DNA of 64,000 bases from Porcincola intestinalis (GCF_009696445.1 NZ_VULZ01000011.1:1-64000); one strand, 5' to 3'; shown: positions 8,970 through 17,390, counted from the stretch's first letter. A program made the numbers and translations. The notes: a model not told the origin generated them from the sequence alone.

Positions 8970-10475
8970 TTACAGATACTTTGCACTGAGCCTCAGAAGC
9001 TCTTCCTGGTCCGTCTCCTTTGTATTCACAATACCGGCAAGCCGGCCATTGCTCATAACCCCGATCCTGTTTGTAATCCCGAGGATCTCAGGCATCTCGG
9101 AGGAGACCACGAGGATGGTCTTTCCTCTCTTCGCCATCTCGATGATCAGCTGGTAAATCTCGTACTTCGCGCCGACATCGATGCCTCTCGTCGGATCATC
9201 CATCATGAAGACAACCGGATCTCTTTCCAGCCACTTTCCGAAGATGACCTTCTGCTGGTTTCCCCCGGACAGACCGGAAATGGAATCGTCCGGTCCCATG
9301 CACTTGGTATGCATGATGCGGATCTCGTTCTCCGTCGCCCGGCGCATCTTCGGATTCGAGAGCGCGGCACCCGACATATACTTCGAAAGGTTCGTGATGG
9401 TTGTATTGAAAATCAGATCTCCCTTCGCGAACATTCCGTTCATCTTCCGCTCTTCCGTGATCAGCGCAAAGCCGTGTTCCATCGCTTCCTTTGCACTGTC
9501 AAAGTTCATCAGCTGTCCATTATAGTAAACTCTTCCGGAAGCTCTTGTCCGGACACCGAAGATGGTCTCGAGAAGCTCTGTCCGGCCCGCTCCGACCAGG
9601 CCGTACAGTCCGAAGATCTCACCCTCCCTGACATCAAAGGAGATATCCTGGAGATACGGAGCAAACTTTGTGGAGAGATGCTGCACCGAGAGGATCACCT
9701 CGCCCGGTTCATTGTCCACCGGCGGGAAGCGTTTTTCGAGCGAGCGGCCGACCATCGCTGCGATCAGCTCATTGAATGATGTCTCTCCGACCGGTTTCGA
9801 CATCACCAGATTTCCGTCTCTCAGGACCGAGACCTCATCGCAGATCTCGAAGATCTCATCCATCTTGTGAGAAATATAAATGATGGAAATGCCCTGGGCG
9901 GTAAGCTGTCTCATGATTGCGAACAGCCTCCTGACCTCCGGCTCTGTCAGCGAGGAAGTCGGTTCGTCCAGAACAATTATTTTCGAATTATAGGAGATTG
10001 CCTTCGCAATCTCACACATCTGCCTCTGGGAGACAGACATTCTTCTCATCGGCTGTGTCAGATTCACAGTCATCCCAAGTCTGCGGAACAGATCCGCAGC
10101 TTCCTTCTTCATGCGTGCCTCATCGATCACGCCGTTGTTCACCGGGTATCTCCCCAGGAACAGATTGTCGACCACGGAACGCTCCAGACACTGGTTCAGT
10201 TCCTGGTGGACCATCGCCACCCCGTTCTCCAGAGCATCCTTCGGTCCGGAAAAGCTCGCCGGCTTTCCATCCAGATAGATGGAGCCCTCGTCCATATGGT
10301 ATATGCCGAACAGACACTTCATCATGGTAGACTTCCCGGCTCCGTTCTCCCCCATCAGTCCCATGACGATGCCTCTTTTCACATCCATGCTGATGTGGTC
10401 GAGAACCCTGTTTCGCCCGAAAGACTTGGACATATCACGGATCGACAGAATGATATCCTCTTTCTTTTCTGCCAC
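8970..10475 (-). CDS. mglA: galactose/methyl-galactoside ABC transporter ATP-binding protein
   Basis: A 501-residue tandem ATPase that powers sugar import with MglC. The first nucleotide-binding domain has Walker A GENGAGKST (about residues 40-48), signature VSQRQ (the family variant), and Walker B VLDEPTSS. The second has a degenerate Walker A (GLVGAGRTE), signature LSGGNQQK and MMDDPTRGID, as is usual for this family. The start is GTG with GGGAGGAG nine bases upstream. It follows mglB after 136 bp that hold a stem-loop. Confidence 0.95.
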   Translation of the reverse strand: MAEKKEDIILSIRDMSKSFGRNRVLDHISMDVKRGIVMGLMGENGAGKSTMMKCLFGIYHMDEGSIYLDGKPASFSGPKDALENGVAMVHQELNQCLERSVVDNLFLGRYPVNNGVIDEARMKKEAADLFRRLGMTVNLTQPMRRMSVSQRQMCEIAKAISYNSKIIVLDEPTSSLTEPEVRRLFAIMRQLTAQGISIIYISHKMDEIFEICDEVSVLRDGNLVMSKPVGETSFNELIAAMVGRSLEKRFPPVDNEPGEVILSVQHLSTKFAPYLQDISFDVREGEIFGLYGLVGAGRTELLETIFGVRTRASGRVYYNGQLMNFDSAKEAMEHGFALITEERKMNGMFAKGDLIFNTTITNLSKYMSGAALSNPKMRRATENEIRIMHTKCMGPDDSISGLSGGNQQKVIFGKWLERDPVVFMMDDPTRGIDVGAKYEIYQLIIEMAKRGKTILVVSSEMPEILGITNRIGVMSNGRLAGIVNTKETDQEELLRLSAKYL

Positions 10476-10522
10476 TGCTTTACTCCTCCCGTGCTTGTCA
10501 GTTCCTGCTGCATAACATGAAA

Positions 10523-10548
10523 GAGGGAATCCCGTTAGGAATTCCCTC
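10523..10548 (-). terminator. intercistronic stem-loop between mglB and mglA
   Basis: GAGGGAATCCC and GGAATTCCCTC pair almost perfectly with a GTTA loop, followed on the minus strand by TTTC. Its place just after the binding-protein gene suggests partial termination or 3' protection, giving more mglB than mglA-mglC mRNA, as in many binding-protein operons. The role is inferred. Confidence 0.6.
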
Positions 10549-10611
10549 TTCGTTCACTCCTGACCGTTTTCTGCCTGACTGTTCAGTTTGTCTGGTCAGG
10601 ATCTCCTATTC

Positions 10612-11850
10612 TTACTGAAGCAGAGCCGTATAGGAAGCTGCATTGTCCGTCTTGACCATGTTGATTGCGAATGCATCATAAGCACTCGGATCTGCCAGAC
10701 GGTTGGTGATGTTGGACTCTGTCTGTCCATCGCCCTGGATGTACTCGACATCGAGGTTCAGAAGCTTGTCATACTGCTGAAGCAGCGGGACATAGGTGGA
10801 TCCGAGGAAGTTGTCAGCAGAATTGTAGATGTCAAGCCATACCTTCTTCTTCGGAGAGGTGGACTCGTCAAGCTGTGTGGAGACTGCATCGTTGATCTTT
10901 GTGGAATCCAGGAAATCCTTGTAGTTGTCAGCCGTAACAGCCAGGTTCAGAGCGTAGTAGGAACGCTCGTCATCGACATACTTGCAATCCTGATCGGTCA
11001 GGACATTGCCCTTCTCGTCAGCTGTGGTGATACCGGTATTGACATCCACACCGTCCAGCAGGTTGCGAAGAACACGAAGCGTCAGATAAGCCTGGACATC
11101 CGCGTGCTGTGAAATAGTTCCGCCGTAGCCGTCCGCGATTGCCGCGACTGCGTCGCTGTTTGCGTCATAACCGAAGGTCGGGCGGTTGTTTGCCTGTGCC
11201 CAGCCGTTGAACATCGCCATGCCCATGCCATCGTTGTTCGATACGACAACATCGATCTGATCGCCGAAGGAAGCAGACCAGGTGGAGATTGCGTTACCGG
11301 CAGTTGCCGCATCCCATGTAGCGCCGGCGGAGTTCTTCATCTCCTGGGAAGCCAGCTCGCGGACGACATAATCCTTGCCGTTGACTGTGATCTTCCCATC
11401 CTGAACATCGGTCGCGGATCCGTCGGTGTTGGTTCCGACCGGATTGGAATCAATTCCGCCGTCCTTCTCGACAGCCGTTCCGAGCGCCTTGCGGACACCT
11501 CTGGTACGCGCGATGGAATCGTTGTGTCCGATGTCACCGATTGCGAGGACATAACCGATTGTACCGTCACCATTCTGGTCAATCGTGTCGATGTGATCCT
11601 CAATATACTTTGCAACCATCTCGCCCTGAAGCTCGGCGCCCTGGTTTGCATCGAATCCGACATAGTACGTGCTGGTGTTGAAATTCAGCGCATCCTTGTC
11701 AAGCTCACCGGTGGAGCTGTTGGACGGCTGGCGGTTAAACCATACCAGCGGCTTATCCTTGTTTGCCACATCTCCTGCCATTGCGAGGGAGCTGACTGCC
11801 ATTGCGCCGACAGCGGCAAGGGCGACTGCTGAAAGTGCCTTTTTTCTCAT
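10612..11850 (-). CDS. mglB: galactose/glucose-binding protein, apparently circularly permuted
   Basis: Solute receptor of the mgl importer, 412 residues. Residues 1-25 are a signal peptide ending AMA-GD with no lipobox cysteine. The mature protein starts with PLVWFNRQPS (34-43), which in ordinary MglB lies about 90 residues in. A calcium loop (DQNGDGTIG, 91-99), GHND...R (109-115), Trp179, NND (205-207) and YD (228-229) follow in normal order. The usual N-terminal segment (IYNSADNF to DAFAINMV) is found at 337-400, after a linker at 316-336. Recalled sugar contacts of E. coli MglB map to Asn39, His109, Asp111, Arg115, Trp179, Asn206, Asp229, Asp346 and Phe348. The ribosome site AGGAGGCG precedes ATG 11850. 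First gene of the operon. Confidence 0.93.
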   Translation of the reverse strand: MRKKALSAVALAAVGAMAVSSLAMAGDVANKDKPLVWFNRQPSNSSTGELDKDALNFNTSTYYVGFDANQGAELQGEMVAKYIEDHIDTIDQNGDGTIGYVLAIGDIGHNDSIARTRGVRKALGTAVEKDGGIDSNPVGTNTDGSATDVQDGKITVNGKDYVVRELASQEMKNSAGATWDAATAGNAISTWSASFGDQIDVVVSNNDGMGMAMFNGWAQANNRPTFGYDANSDAVAAIADGYGGTISQHADVQAYLTLRVLRNLLDGVDVNTGITTADEKGNVLTDQDCKYVDDERSYYALNLAVTADNYKDFLDSTKINDAVSTQLDESTSPKKKVWLDIYNSADNFLGSTYVPLLQQYDKLLNLDVEYIQGDGQTESNITNRLADPSAYDAFAINMVKTDNAASYTALLQ

Positions 11851-11915
11851 AATATTGCGCCTCCTGTGTATTCGCCGAAATATGAGTTTTCGACGTCCTG
11901 TAATTTGTTGTATTT

Positions 11916-11944
11916 AATATATCATCCCCGTTTTTGATGGTCAA
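11916..11944 (-). promoter_or_regulatory. mgl operon promoter
   Basis: On the minus strand TTGACC (11939-11944) and TATATT (11916-11921) are exactly 17 bp apart. They lie about 65 bases upstream of the mglB start. No clear CRP or cre-type operator is seen around it. Confidence 0.8.
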
Positions 11945-12072
11945 GATGTTTGTGGTATTCATATAAATTTATCATAATTCTCATATTTTTTCGTACAATA
12001 CTGCCATCGTCCTCCACGCAATAACAGGATAATCCTGCCATGATATTTTTCTGTATCATCACGCAGGCAATC

Positions 12073-12123
12073 AAAAAAGCAGGCAGGTGAGCCGGTTTTT
12101 TCTCCATTTCACCTGCCTGCTTG
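12073..12123 (-). terminator. terminator of the COG0523 GTPase pair
   Basis: A 12-bp stem GCAGGCAGGTGA/TCACCTGCCTGC with a loop of about 18 bases, followed on the minus strand by TTTTTTG. It lies just after the stop of the 12152-13096 gene. Confidence 0.85.
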
Positions 12124-12151
12124 GCAGAATTATACTATTTTCAACACGGAA

Positions 12152-13096
12152 TCAGTTGAACAGAACGGTATCCTCAGCCGGCGGCTCCGCAGACTTGAGA
12201 TGGCGGGCATACAGAACCGGCCCGGTCCCCTCATATTCCGGGACAAACTCATAGCGGACCTCTGCGGTCACATCCAGCCACTGCTTCTGTTTCAGCCGGT
12301 CCGTATATTTCGAATGACAGATGAACCCCATGAACCGGATGTCATTGGCACAGCAGGTCATGCAGTTTCTGCCCGGGATGAACGCATTCTCCGGGAACTT
12401 TCTCGGAATCATCACCTTGCCCCTGAACTCCACCGTCTTTCCGTCATAGCGCTCGCGGTTGTCGAGTGCATCCAGATACCAGAGCCCGAACTCCTCGTCC
12501 GGAATGACAACCGGATCCTGCGACAGGTCGAACGGAGGCTGCGCCTTCCCGATGTCGATCACCTCTCCCTCGGCATCCTCAAAGGAGCAGACTGCCTGGG
12601 TGTTGACCGCCTTCACGGTTCTGCGGAACTTCTGAAGATCCTGATCCGGCGAGCAGCGGTTGAAGATGACGAGTTCTGTGTACATGAAGATGTTGCTCAT
12701 CATCTGGCGCATGTTCTGGAGGTACACCTCGAATGTCGATCCGTCCACAAGTGTGATCACCTGCGCCATTTCCCAGCGCTTCGCCCAGTCCGAGGAACAG
12801 AACTTCATCGAGTCCCAGGTTCCGTTGAACTCGATGAAGACGCGTTCAGGCTTATGTTTCTTCTGGAGACTTTCCATGTAGGCAGCCGTCAGGTCCGCCT
12901 CGTTCTCCACGCGCTCAATGTAGATATTATGTCTGCGCAGATCCGCCTCATCATACTCCTCCTCGCCTTCCTCACAGAGAAGAAGCAGAGTCCGCTCGCC
13001 GTCCGCGAAATCCGGACTGGCAAGCACTTCTCGGATAAATGTCGTTTTCCCGCTTTCCAGGAAACCGGTAATCACATATACGGGTACTTCCAGCAT
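12152..13096 (-). CDS. CobW-like (COG0523) GTPase with Cys-rich DUF1980-like C-terminus
   Basis: A 314-residue G3E-type GTPase. The P-loop GFLESGKTT is at residues 11-19 and the guanine-specificity region is NRCSPD (146-151). The usual metal-binding CxCC between switch regions is missing; where most relatives have an E-T-S-G motif this one has EFNG (89-92). From about residue 205 it continues into a beta-rich domain resembling the C-terminal domain of YcgQ/DUF1980 proteins, with a CMTCC motif at 245-249. It follows the His-rich GTPase gene by 53 bp and shares its terminator. A metal-trafficking role is inferred from the family; the metal is unknown. Confidence 0.8.
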   Translation of the reverse strand: MLEVPVYVITGFLESGKTTFIREVLASPDFADGERTLLLLCEEGEEEYDEADLRRHNIYIERVENEADLTAAYMESLQKKHKPERVFIEFNGTWDSMKFCSSDWAKRWEMAQVITLVDGSTFEVYLQNMRQMMSNIFMYTELVIFNRCSPDQDLQKFRRTVKAVNTQAVCSFEDAEGEVIDIGKAQPPFDLSQDPVVIPDEEFGLWYLDALDNRERYDGKTVEFRGKVMIPRKFPENAFIPGRNCMTCCANDIRFMGFICHSKYTDRLKQKQWLDVTAEVRYEFVPEYEGTGPVLYARHLKSAEPPAEDTVLFN

Positions 13097-13149
13097 ATCA
13101 TTTGCTCCAATTTTCGATTTGTGTCCTGCTGCTCCTTCACAGGGTGTCC

Positions 13150-14295
13150 TCAGACGCCGAACAGCTCCGCAATTTTCTCTTCATTCAGCTTCGACCCGAT
13201 GACGCACAGACGGCCTGTATAGTCTGCGGCACCGTCGCGGACCTCGCTCTCCTCCGGTACCATGTCAAAGTTGATCCAGGTGCCATCCGCTCTCGGAACC
13301 ATGCCCTTTGCGCGGAGAATGATGCCATAGCTGTTCTCATCGGACTCTGACAAGGTCTTCAGAATCCTGCGGATCTCATCATCCGTATACTTCTTCGCTG
13401 TCTCTCTGCCCCAGCTCGTGAAGACCTCGTCCGCGTCATGACCGTGGTGATGATGGTGGTGATGGCCGCAGCATGTTCCGTCATGATCATGGCCGTCGTG
13501 GTCATGGTGATGCTCATGATCATGGCCGCAGCACTCATCATCATGATCATGATCGTCGTGATCATGGTGATGCTCATGATCATGGCCGTCGTGGTCATGG
13601 TGGTGCTCATGATCATGGCCGCAGCACTCATCATCGTCTTCTTCATCTTCATCCGGATGAGCTGCCTTGTACTCCGCCATCAGCTGGTCCGCAAGGGAGA
13701 CAGACTTCTCCATCGCGTCATGGATGGTCTTCCCTGAGAGCTGATCCCACGGTGTGGTGATGATGGTGGCGTCCGGGTTCTTTCCGCGGATCATCTCGAT
13801 CGCCTCATCAAGCTTCTTCTGATCGACAAACTGAGTTCTGGAAAGGATGATCGTCCCGGCGCTTTCAATCTGGTTGTTGTAGAACTCGCCGAAGTTCTTC
13901 ATATACATACGGACCTTCTTCACATCCGCAACGGTGACCAGAGAGCCGATCTCGAGACTGCACTCCTCCGCTTCCTTCTCGATAGCCCGGCGGACATCCG
14001 AAAGCTTGCCGACCCCGGACGGTTCGATCAGAATATGATCCGGATGGTACTCCTCCACAACCTTCTTCAGCGCTCTTCCGAAATCACCGACCAGCGAGCA
14101 GCAGATGCAGCCCGAATTCATCTCCGTGATCTCGATGCCGGCGTCCTTCAGGAACCCGCCATCGATACCAATCTCACCAAATTCATTTTCAATCAGGACA
14201 ACCTTCTGTCCCGCAAACACTTCCTTGATCAGCTTCTTGATCAGCGTGGTCTTGCCTGCGCCGAGAAATCCTGAAATGATGTCAATCTTTGCCAT
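13150..14295 (-). CDS. CobW/ZNG1-type GTP-binding metallochaperone with His-rich loop
   Basis: A 381-residue COG0523 GTPase that probably delivers zinc or another divalent metal. It has P-loop GFLGAGKTT (9-17), the hallmark GCICC (62-66), EPSGVGKL (91-98), and a long region of His, Asp, Glu and Cys-Cys pairs (223-289) made of repeats of ECCGHDHEHHHDHDGHDH. The C-terminal CobW_C domain follows. The start is ATG 14295, with AGAGGAAAAGC upstream; longer in-frame starts lack a ribosome site. It is the first gene of a two-gene unit with its own promoter. No Zur-like operator was recognised, so metal identity is open. Confidence 0.9.
   Translation of the reverse strand: MAKIDIISGFLGAGKTTLIKKLIKEVFAGQKVVLIENEFGEIGIDGGFLKDAGIEITEMNSGCICCSLVGDFGRALKKVVEEYHPDHILIEPSGVGKLSDVRRAIEKEAEECSLEIGSLVTVADVKKVRMYMKNFGEFYNNQIESAGTIILSRTQFVDQKKLDEAIEMIRGKNPDATIITTPWDQLSGKTIHDAMEKSVSLADQLMAEYKAAHPDEDEEDDDECCGHDHEHHHDHDGHDHEHHHDHDDHDHDDECCGHDHEHHHDHDGHDHDGTCCGHHHHHHHGHDADEVFTSWGRETAKKYTDDEIRRILKTLSESDENSYGIILRAKGMVPRADGTWINFDMVPEESEVRDGAADYTGRLCVIGSKLNEEKIAELFGV
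13429..13629 (-). repeat. tandem repeats coding for the His/Cys-rich loop
   Basis: The DNA consists of reiterated CATGATCATG/CATGACCACG-type blocks that encode the metal-binding loop of the GTPase. Three CC pairs (ECC, ECC, TCC) mark the units. Such a tract is prone to length changes by replication slippage. Confidence 0.85.
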
Positions 14296-14391
14296 GCTTT
14301 TCCTCTTTTCTTCAACCTGCGCCATGATACCTCTGCCCTGCTTCGGGCACGGCGCTCGTTCATACAGAATAATTGTGCTCAATCAAACGGC

Positions 14392-14420
14392 ATTATAGTA
14401 CATCCTCACGAAGGTTGCAA
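14392..14420 (-). promoter_or_regulatory. promoter of the COG0523 GTPase pair
   Basis: On the minus strand TTGCAA (14415-14420) and a perfect TATAAT (14392-14397) are 17 bp apart. The leader to ATG 14295 is about 90 nt. Confidence 0.8.
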
Positions 14421-14485
14421 GGGGCAGACTGTCACGGTTGCCGTCATCTCGTACTCCGCATTCGATGATGAGCGGTCGTCTTCAT

Positions 14486-14521
14486 AAAAAAGCGCCTGCG
14501 GTCTTTTCTGCCGCAGGCGCT
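14486..14521 (-). terminator. terminator of the amino-acid ABC operon
   Basis: An 11-bp GC-rich stem AGCGCCTGCGG/CCGCAGGCGCT is followed on the minus strand by TTTTTT. It sits about 33 bases beyond the stop of the ATPase gene and just upstream of the next promoter. Confidence 0.9.
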
Positions 14522-14553
14522 GTGCCCGGTCTGATATCCATGTCACTACTGTT

Positions 14554-15312
14554 TCAGTGCCTGAGTTTTCCAAGGAAGGCCTGCATCCTCGCGTTGTCTG
14601 TGTTGAAAACAGACTCGGCGCTGCCCTCCACCTCCACGATGCCTTTGTCCATGAACATGACGTGATCTGAAATTTCACGCGCGAAGTTCATCTCGTGTGT
14701 GACGATCACCATCGCGATGTGCAGGTCCGCCAGGGACTTGATCACCTTCAGCACCTCCCCGGTCAGCTCGGGGTCAAGCGCGGAGGTCGGCTCGTCAAAG
14801 TAGAGGATCTTCGGGTTCAGCGCCAGTGCGCGTGCGATGGCGACACGCTGGCACTGACCGCCGGAGAGCTGACACGGATAGGCGTCAGCCTTGTCCGAAA
14901 GCCCCATTTTCGCGAGGAGCTCCTTCGCCTCTGCATAGACCTCGTCTCTGTCACGCTTCTGATTGTGTATCGGCGCATCTGTAATGTTCTTGATGACAGA
15001 GAAATGCGGGAACAGATTGAAATTCTGAAATACAAGTCCGAAACAGGAGCGTACCTTCTTCAGCTCCGCCTTCTTCGGATAGTGCAGCCCGCCATGTCCG
15101 TCCGCCCAGGCTGCCCGCTCGCCCATGTACCAGATCTCGCCGGAGTCGATGGTCTCCAGCATGGCTGCGCAGCGCAGCATCGTCGACTTGCCGGATCCGG
15201 AGGGCCCGATGATGGAGAGGACCTCTCCCTCATCCACGCGAAGGGAGATATCCTTGATCACCTCGAGATCTCCGAAGGATTTCCGGATGTTTTTCATTTC
15301 CAGAAGTGCCAT
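14554..15312 (-). CDS. polar amino-acid ABC transporter ATP-binding protein (GlnQ type)
   Basis: A 252-residue ATPase of the GlnQ/ArtM class, energising uptake of polar amino acids. Walker A GPSGSGKST, the Q-loop in VFQNFNLFPH, signature LSGGQCQRVAIARAL and Walker B YFDEPTSALD are intact, followed by the H-loop in VTHEM. Like many relatives it has an insertion of about 15 residues after the Walker A helix (YMGERAAWADGHGG). It ends the binding protein-permease-ATPase operon. The exact substrate cannot be read from it. Confidence 0.94.
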   Translation of the reverse strand: MALLEMKNIRKSFGDLEVIKDISLRVDEGEVLSIIGPSGSGKSTMLRCAAMLETIDSGEIWYMGERAAWADGHGGLHYPKKAELKKVRSCFGLVFQNFNLFPHFSVIKNITDAPIHNQKRDRDEVYAEAKELLAKMGLSDKADAYPCQLSGGQCQRVAIARALALNPKILYFDEPTSALDPELTGEVLKVIKSLADLHIAMVIVTHEMNFAREISDHVMFMDKGIVEVEGSAESVFNTDNARMQAFLGKLRH

Positions 15313-15330
15313 GCTCTTCTCCTTTCCGCC

Positions 15331-15984
15331 TTATGCCGAATAGTAATTCATCGCTTTCTCAATGCGCTCCATCGCAAAGGCGACAATGGCATTGAACACA
15401 TAGTAGAACAGTGCTGCCGCGAGGAACGGCATAAAGGAAGTCTCCTTCGCAGCGATCTGCTTCGCGATGGTAAACATCTCTGCATAGGCCAGCGAGAAGG
15501 AGAGGGACGTGTCCTTGATCAGTGTGATTACTTCGTTCGTAATCGCCGGAAGGATCCGTTTGATAACCTGGGGAAAAATGATCCGCAGGAAGGTTCCTGA
15601 CTTTGAGTAGCCGAGCAGTCTGGCCGCCTCGTACTGGCCGGCCGGCATGGAGCCGATTCCAGAGCGGTAGATTTCGGCAAAGTATGCAGCATAGTTCACC
15701 GCGAATGCGATAATGATTGCCGAGAATCTCCAGTTTTTTCCCAGCTTTGCCCCGAACAGGTAATAAGGCCCGAAATAAACGGCGAGCAGCTGCAGCATCA
15801 GCGGCGTTCCGCGCATAATCGAAATATACACGCGCATGATTGTCCGGAGAATGCCGCTTTTGCTCATGCGGCACAGCGCTACAAGAAGCCCCAGCGGCAG
15901 CGAAAACAGAAGCGTCAGGAAAAAGATTCCCATCGACTTCAGCATCCCCTGCCCGAGCTGCATCATCATGACCTGAAAACTCAT
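15331..15984 (-). CDS. amino-acid ABC transporter permease (HisM/GlnP type)
   Basis: A 217-residue inner-membrane permease with about five helices. The family's MRGTPLMLQLLAVYFG motif and the EAA-loop region (EAARLLGYSKSGTFLRIIFPQ) that docks on the ATPase are visible. The start is ATG 15984, because AGGAGGATAT precedes it directly; an upstream in-frame start gives seven extra residues without a ribosome site. It lies 18 bp before the ATPase gene. Confidence 0.93.
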   Translation of the reverse strand: MSFQVMMMQLGQGMLKSMGIFFLTLLFSLPLGLLVALCRMSKSGILRTIMRVYISIMRGTPLMLQLLAVYFGPYYLFGAKLGKNWRFSAIIIAFAVNYAAYFAEIYRSGIGSMPAGQYEAARLLGYSKSGTFLRIIFPQVIKRILPAITNEVITLIKDTSLSFSLAYAEMFTIAKQIAAKETSFMPFLAAALFYYVFNAIVAFAMERIEKAMNYYSA

Positions 15985-16008
15985 ATATCCTCCTGCTGAA
16001 CACAAGAA

Positions 16009-16048
16009 CTGACGCAGAGAAGCGGCCGCAGCCGTTTTTCTGCGTCAG
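16009..16048 (-). terminator. intercistronic stem-loop after the amino-acid binding-protein gene
   Basis: CTGACGCAGA and TCTGCGTCAG form a perfect 10-bp stem with a 20-base loop. It lies between the binding-protein gene and the permease gene, inside a 245-bp spacer, and like the mgl hairpin may limit downstream expression. Confidence 0.6.
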
Positions 16049-16229
16049 ATGCTGTCCATATTTCCGCTTCCGCCTGTCCGGCTCTCTCATGCGGGTGCCT
16101 GGCTGAGACCTGTCTGCCGTCAGGCAGCAGCACTGCTGTGCTCTTCCCGGGCGCTCGTCCGCTGCACCATCATCCCTCAGACTCCGGTCTGCGCTCCCAG
16201 TCTCTTCGTTCGAACCCCCTAAAGCTCCC

Positions 16230-17132
16230 TCAGGCCTCGGTCTCGGCCTCGGTTGAAGCCTCCGTGGAAGCCTCGCCAAAGCTCTCCCTGAGGCAAAGCA
16301 TGGTCGGATCGACACCCTGCCCTGCATATTTCTTCGCAATCTTGTCGAAGGTTCCATTATCCAGCAGCGTCTTGAGATCCTTGTTGACCGTATCGCACAG
16401 TGCGGTGTTCCCCTTCTTGAATCCGACCGCATACTGTTCTGCGTTCAGATACTCATCCAGGATCTTGTATCCGTCCCGCCCGTTGATCTGATACTGCGCG
16501 ACTCCGATGTCGATGGCGACTGCATCGAGAGAGCCTGCCATCAGCTCTGTGAAGGCTGTATTGTAATCCGCGAACTGCTGGAGGTCACCGAAGGTCTCCG
16601 CCAGGTCTGCCTGATCCCCATCCTTGCTGAGCAATGCCAGCGCTGCTGAATCCGCCTGAACACCGACCGTCTTGCCAGCGAGGTCAGCCAGCGAATTGAT
16701 GCCGGAATCATCTGCTGTCACAATGACCTGGCTGTTATTGACATACGGTACAGAGAATGTATAGGAATCCTCCCTCCCGTTCATCGTGAAGCCGTTCCAG
16801 ATGCAGTCGATGTTGCCGGAATTGAGCTCCATGTCCTTGGAGTCCCAGTCGATCGGTGTCTTGACCAGCTCCCAGCCTTCCAGGTCACAGACCGCCTGTG
16901 CCAGTTCCAGGTCAAAGCCCGTGTAATCGCCATTGTCATCCATATATCCGTACGGCGGATACTCGGCGTCAAAGCCGACGACAAACTTGCCCTCTGTCGC
17001 CAGTCCGTCCGCGTTCGCAGCCGCCTCCGTTCCGGAAACTGCCTCTGTCTCCCCCGCATATGCCATTGTGAAAGACATCGAAACCGCCATCGCTGCACTC
17101 AGTACACCTGCCAGAACCCTTTTCTTCATCAT
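16230..17132 (-). CDS. polar amino-acid ABC transporter substrate-binding protein
   Basis: A 300-residue family 3 solute-binding protein. A signal peptide (about residues 1-26, ending MAYAG) lacks a lipobox cysteine. The core contains FVVGFDAEYPPYGYMDDNG and the GFDLELAQAVC and DCIWNGFTMN motifs that line the amino-acid site. The mature N-terminus (about 27-45) and the last 15 residues are rich in Glu, Thr, Ser and Ala, ending in TEAETEA. The start is one of two adjacent ATG codons at 17132/17129, after GGAGGAGTGACG. First gene of the importer operon. Substrate is not determined. Confidence 0.92.
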   Translation of the reverse strand: MMKKRVLAGVLSAAMAVSMSFTMAYAGETEAVSGTEAAANADGLATEGKFVVGFDAEYPPYGYMDDNGDYTGFDLELAQAVCDLEGWELVKTPIDWDSKDMELNSGNIDCIWNGFTMNGREDSYTFSVPYVNNSQVIVTADDSGINSLADLAGKTVGVQADSAALALLSKDGDQADLAETFGDLQQFADYNTAFTELMAGSLDAVAIDIGVAQYQINGRDGYKILDEYLNAEQYAVGFKKGNTALCDTVNKDLKTLLDNGTFDKIAKKYAGQGVDPTMLCLRESFGEASTEASTEAETEA

Positions 17133-17277
17133 CGTCACTCCTCCTGATGCCCTGCATCCTGTATTTGATTCCGTCTCAATCATTCCCGACATCCCCTGCA
17201 TGCTGTCATGTATGGTGCCGCGCGATTGATTCCGAAATCGCTTTATTGCTTTACCATGCTAAAGTACCATGGACGTG

Positions 17278-17307
17278 ATGGTAACACGAAAACGGCAGGG
17301 CTGTCAA
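17278..17307 (-). promoter_or_regulatory. promoter of the amino-acid ABC operon
   Basis: On the minus strand a consensus TTGACA (17302-17307) is followed after 18 bp by TACCAT (17278-17283). The leader to the binding-protein start would be about 140 nt. Small inverted repeats (TACCAT/ATGGTA) surround the start region and could be an operator. Confidence 0.6.
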
Positions 17308-17390
17308 GCAGAAGTTCCGCACCCGGAACCTGCCTGCGCCCTGCCATCATTTTCCTGCTGTCAGTTTTGGTTATGCACGCCCCACGTCTG

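Noticed and set aside
8544-9779. A 411-codon open frame on the plus strand
   Set aside because: It is antisense to mglA and mglC, both of which have full family motifs. The composition is that of a mirror frame.
10612-11850. MglB as an N-terminally truncated protein
   Set aside because: A signal peptide and ribosome site are in place, and the missing part is found in order at the C-terminus, so permutation explains it better than loss.
13429-13629. Repeated DNA that could suggest a CRISPR or satellite array
   Set aside because: It has no spacers, stays in frame, and encodes the metal-binding loop of the GTPase.
17310-17325. A GTTCCG/CGGAAC hairpin as terminator of the exporter operon
   Set aside because: It is short, has no U-run, and overlaps the promoter region of the amino-acid operon.
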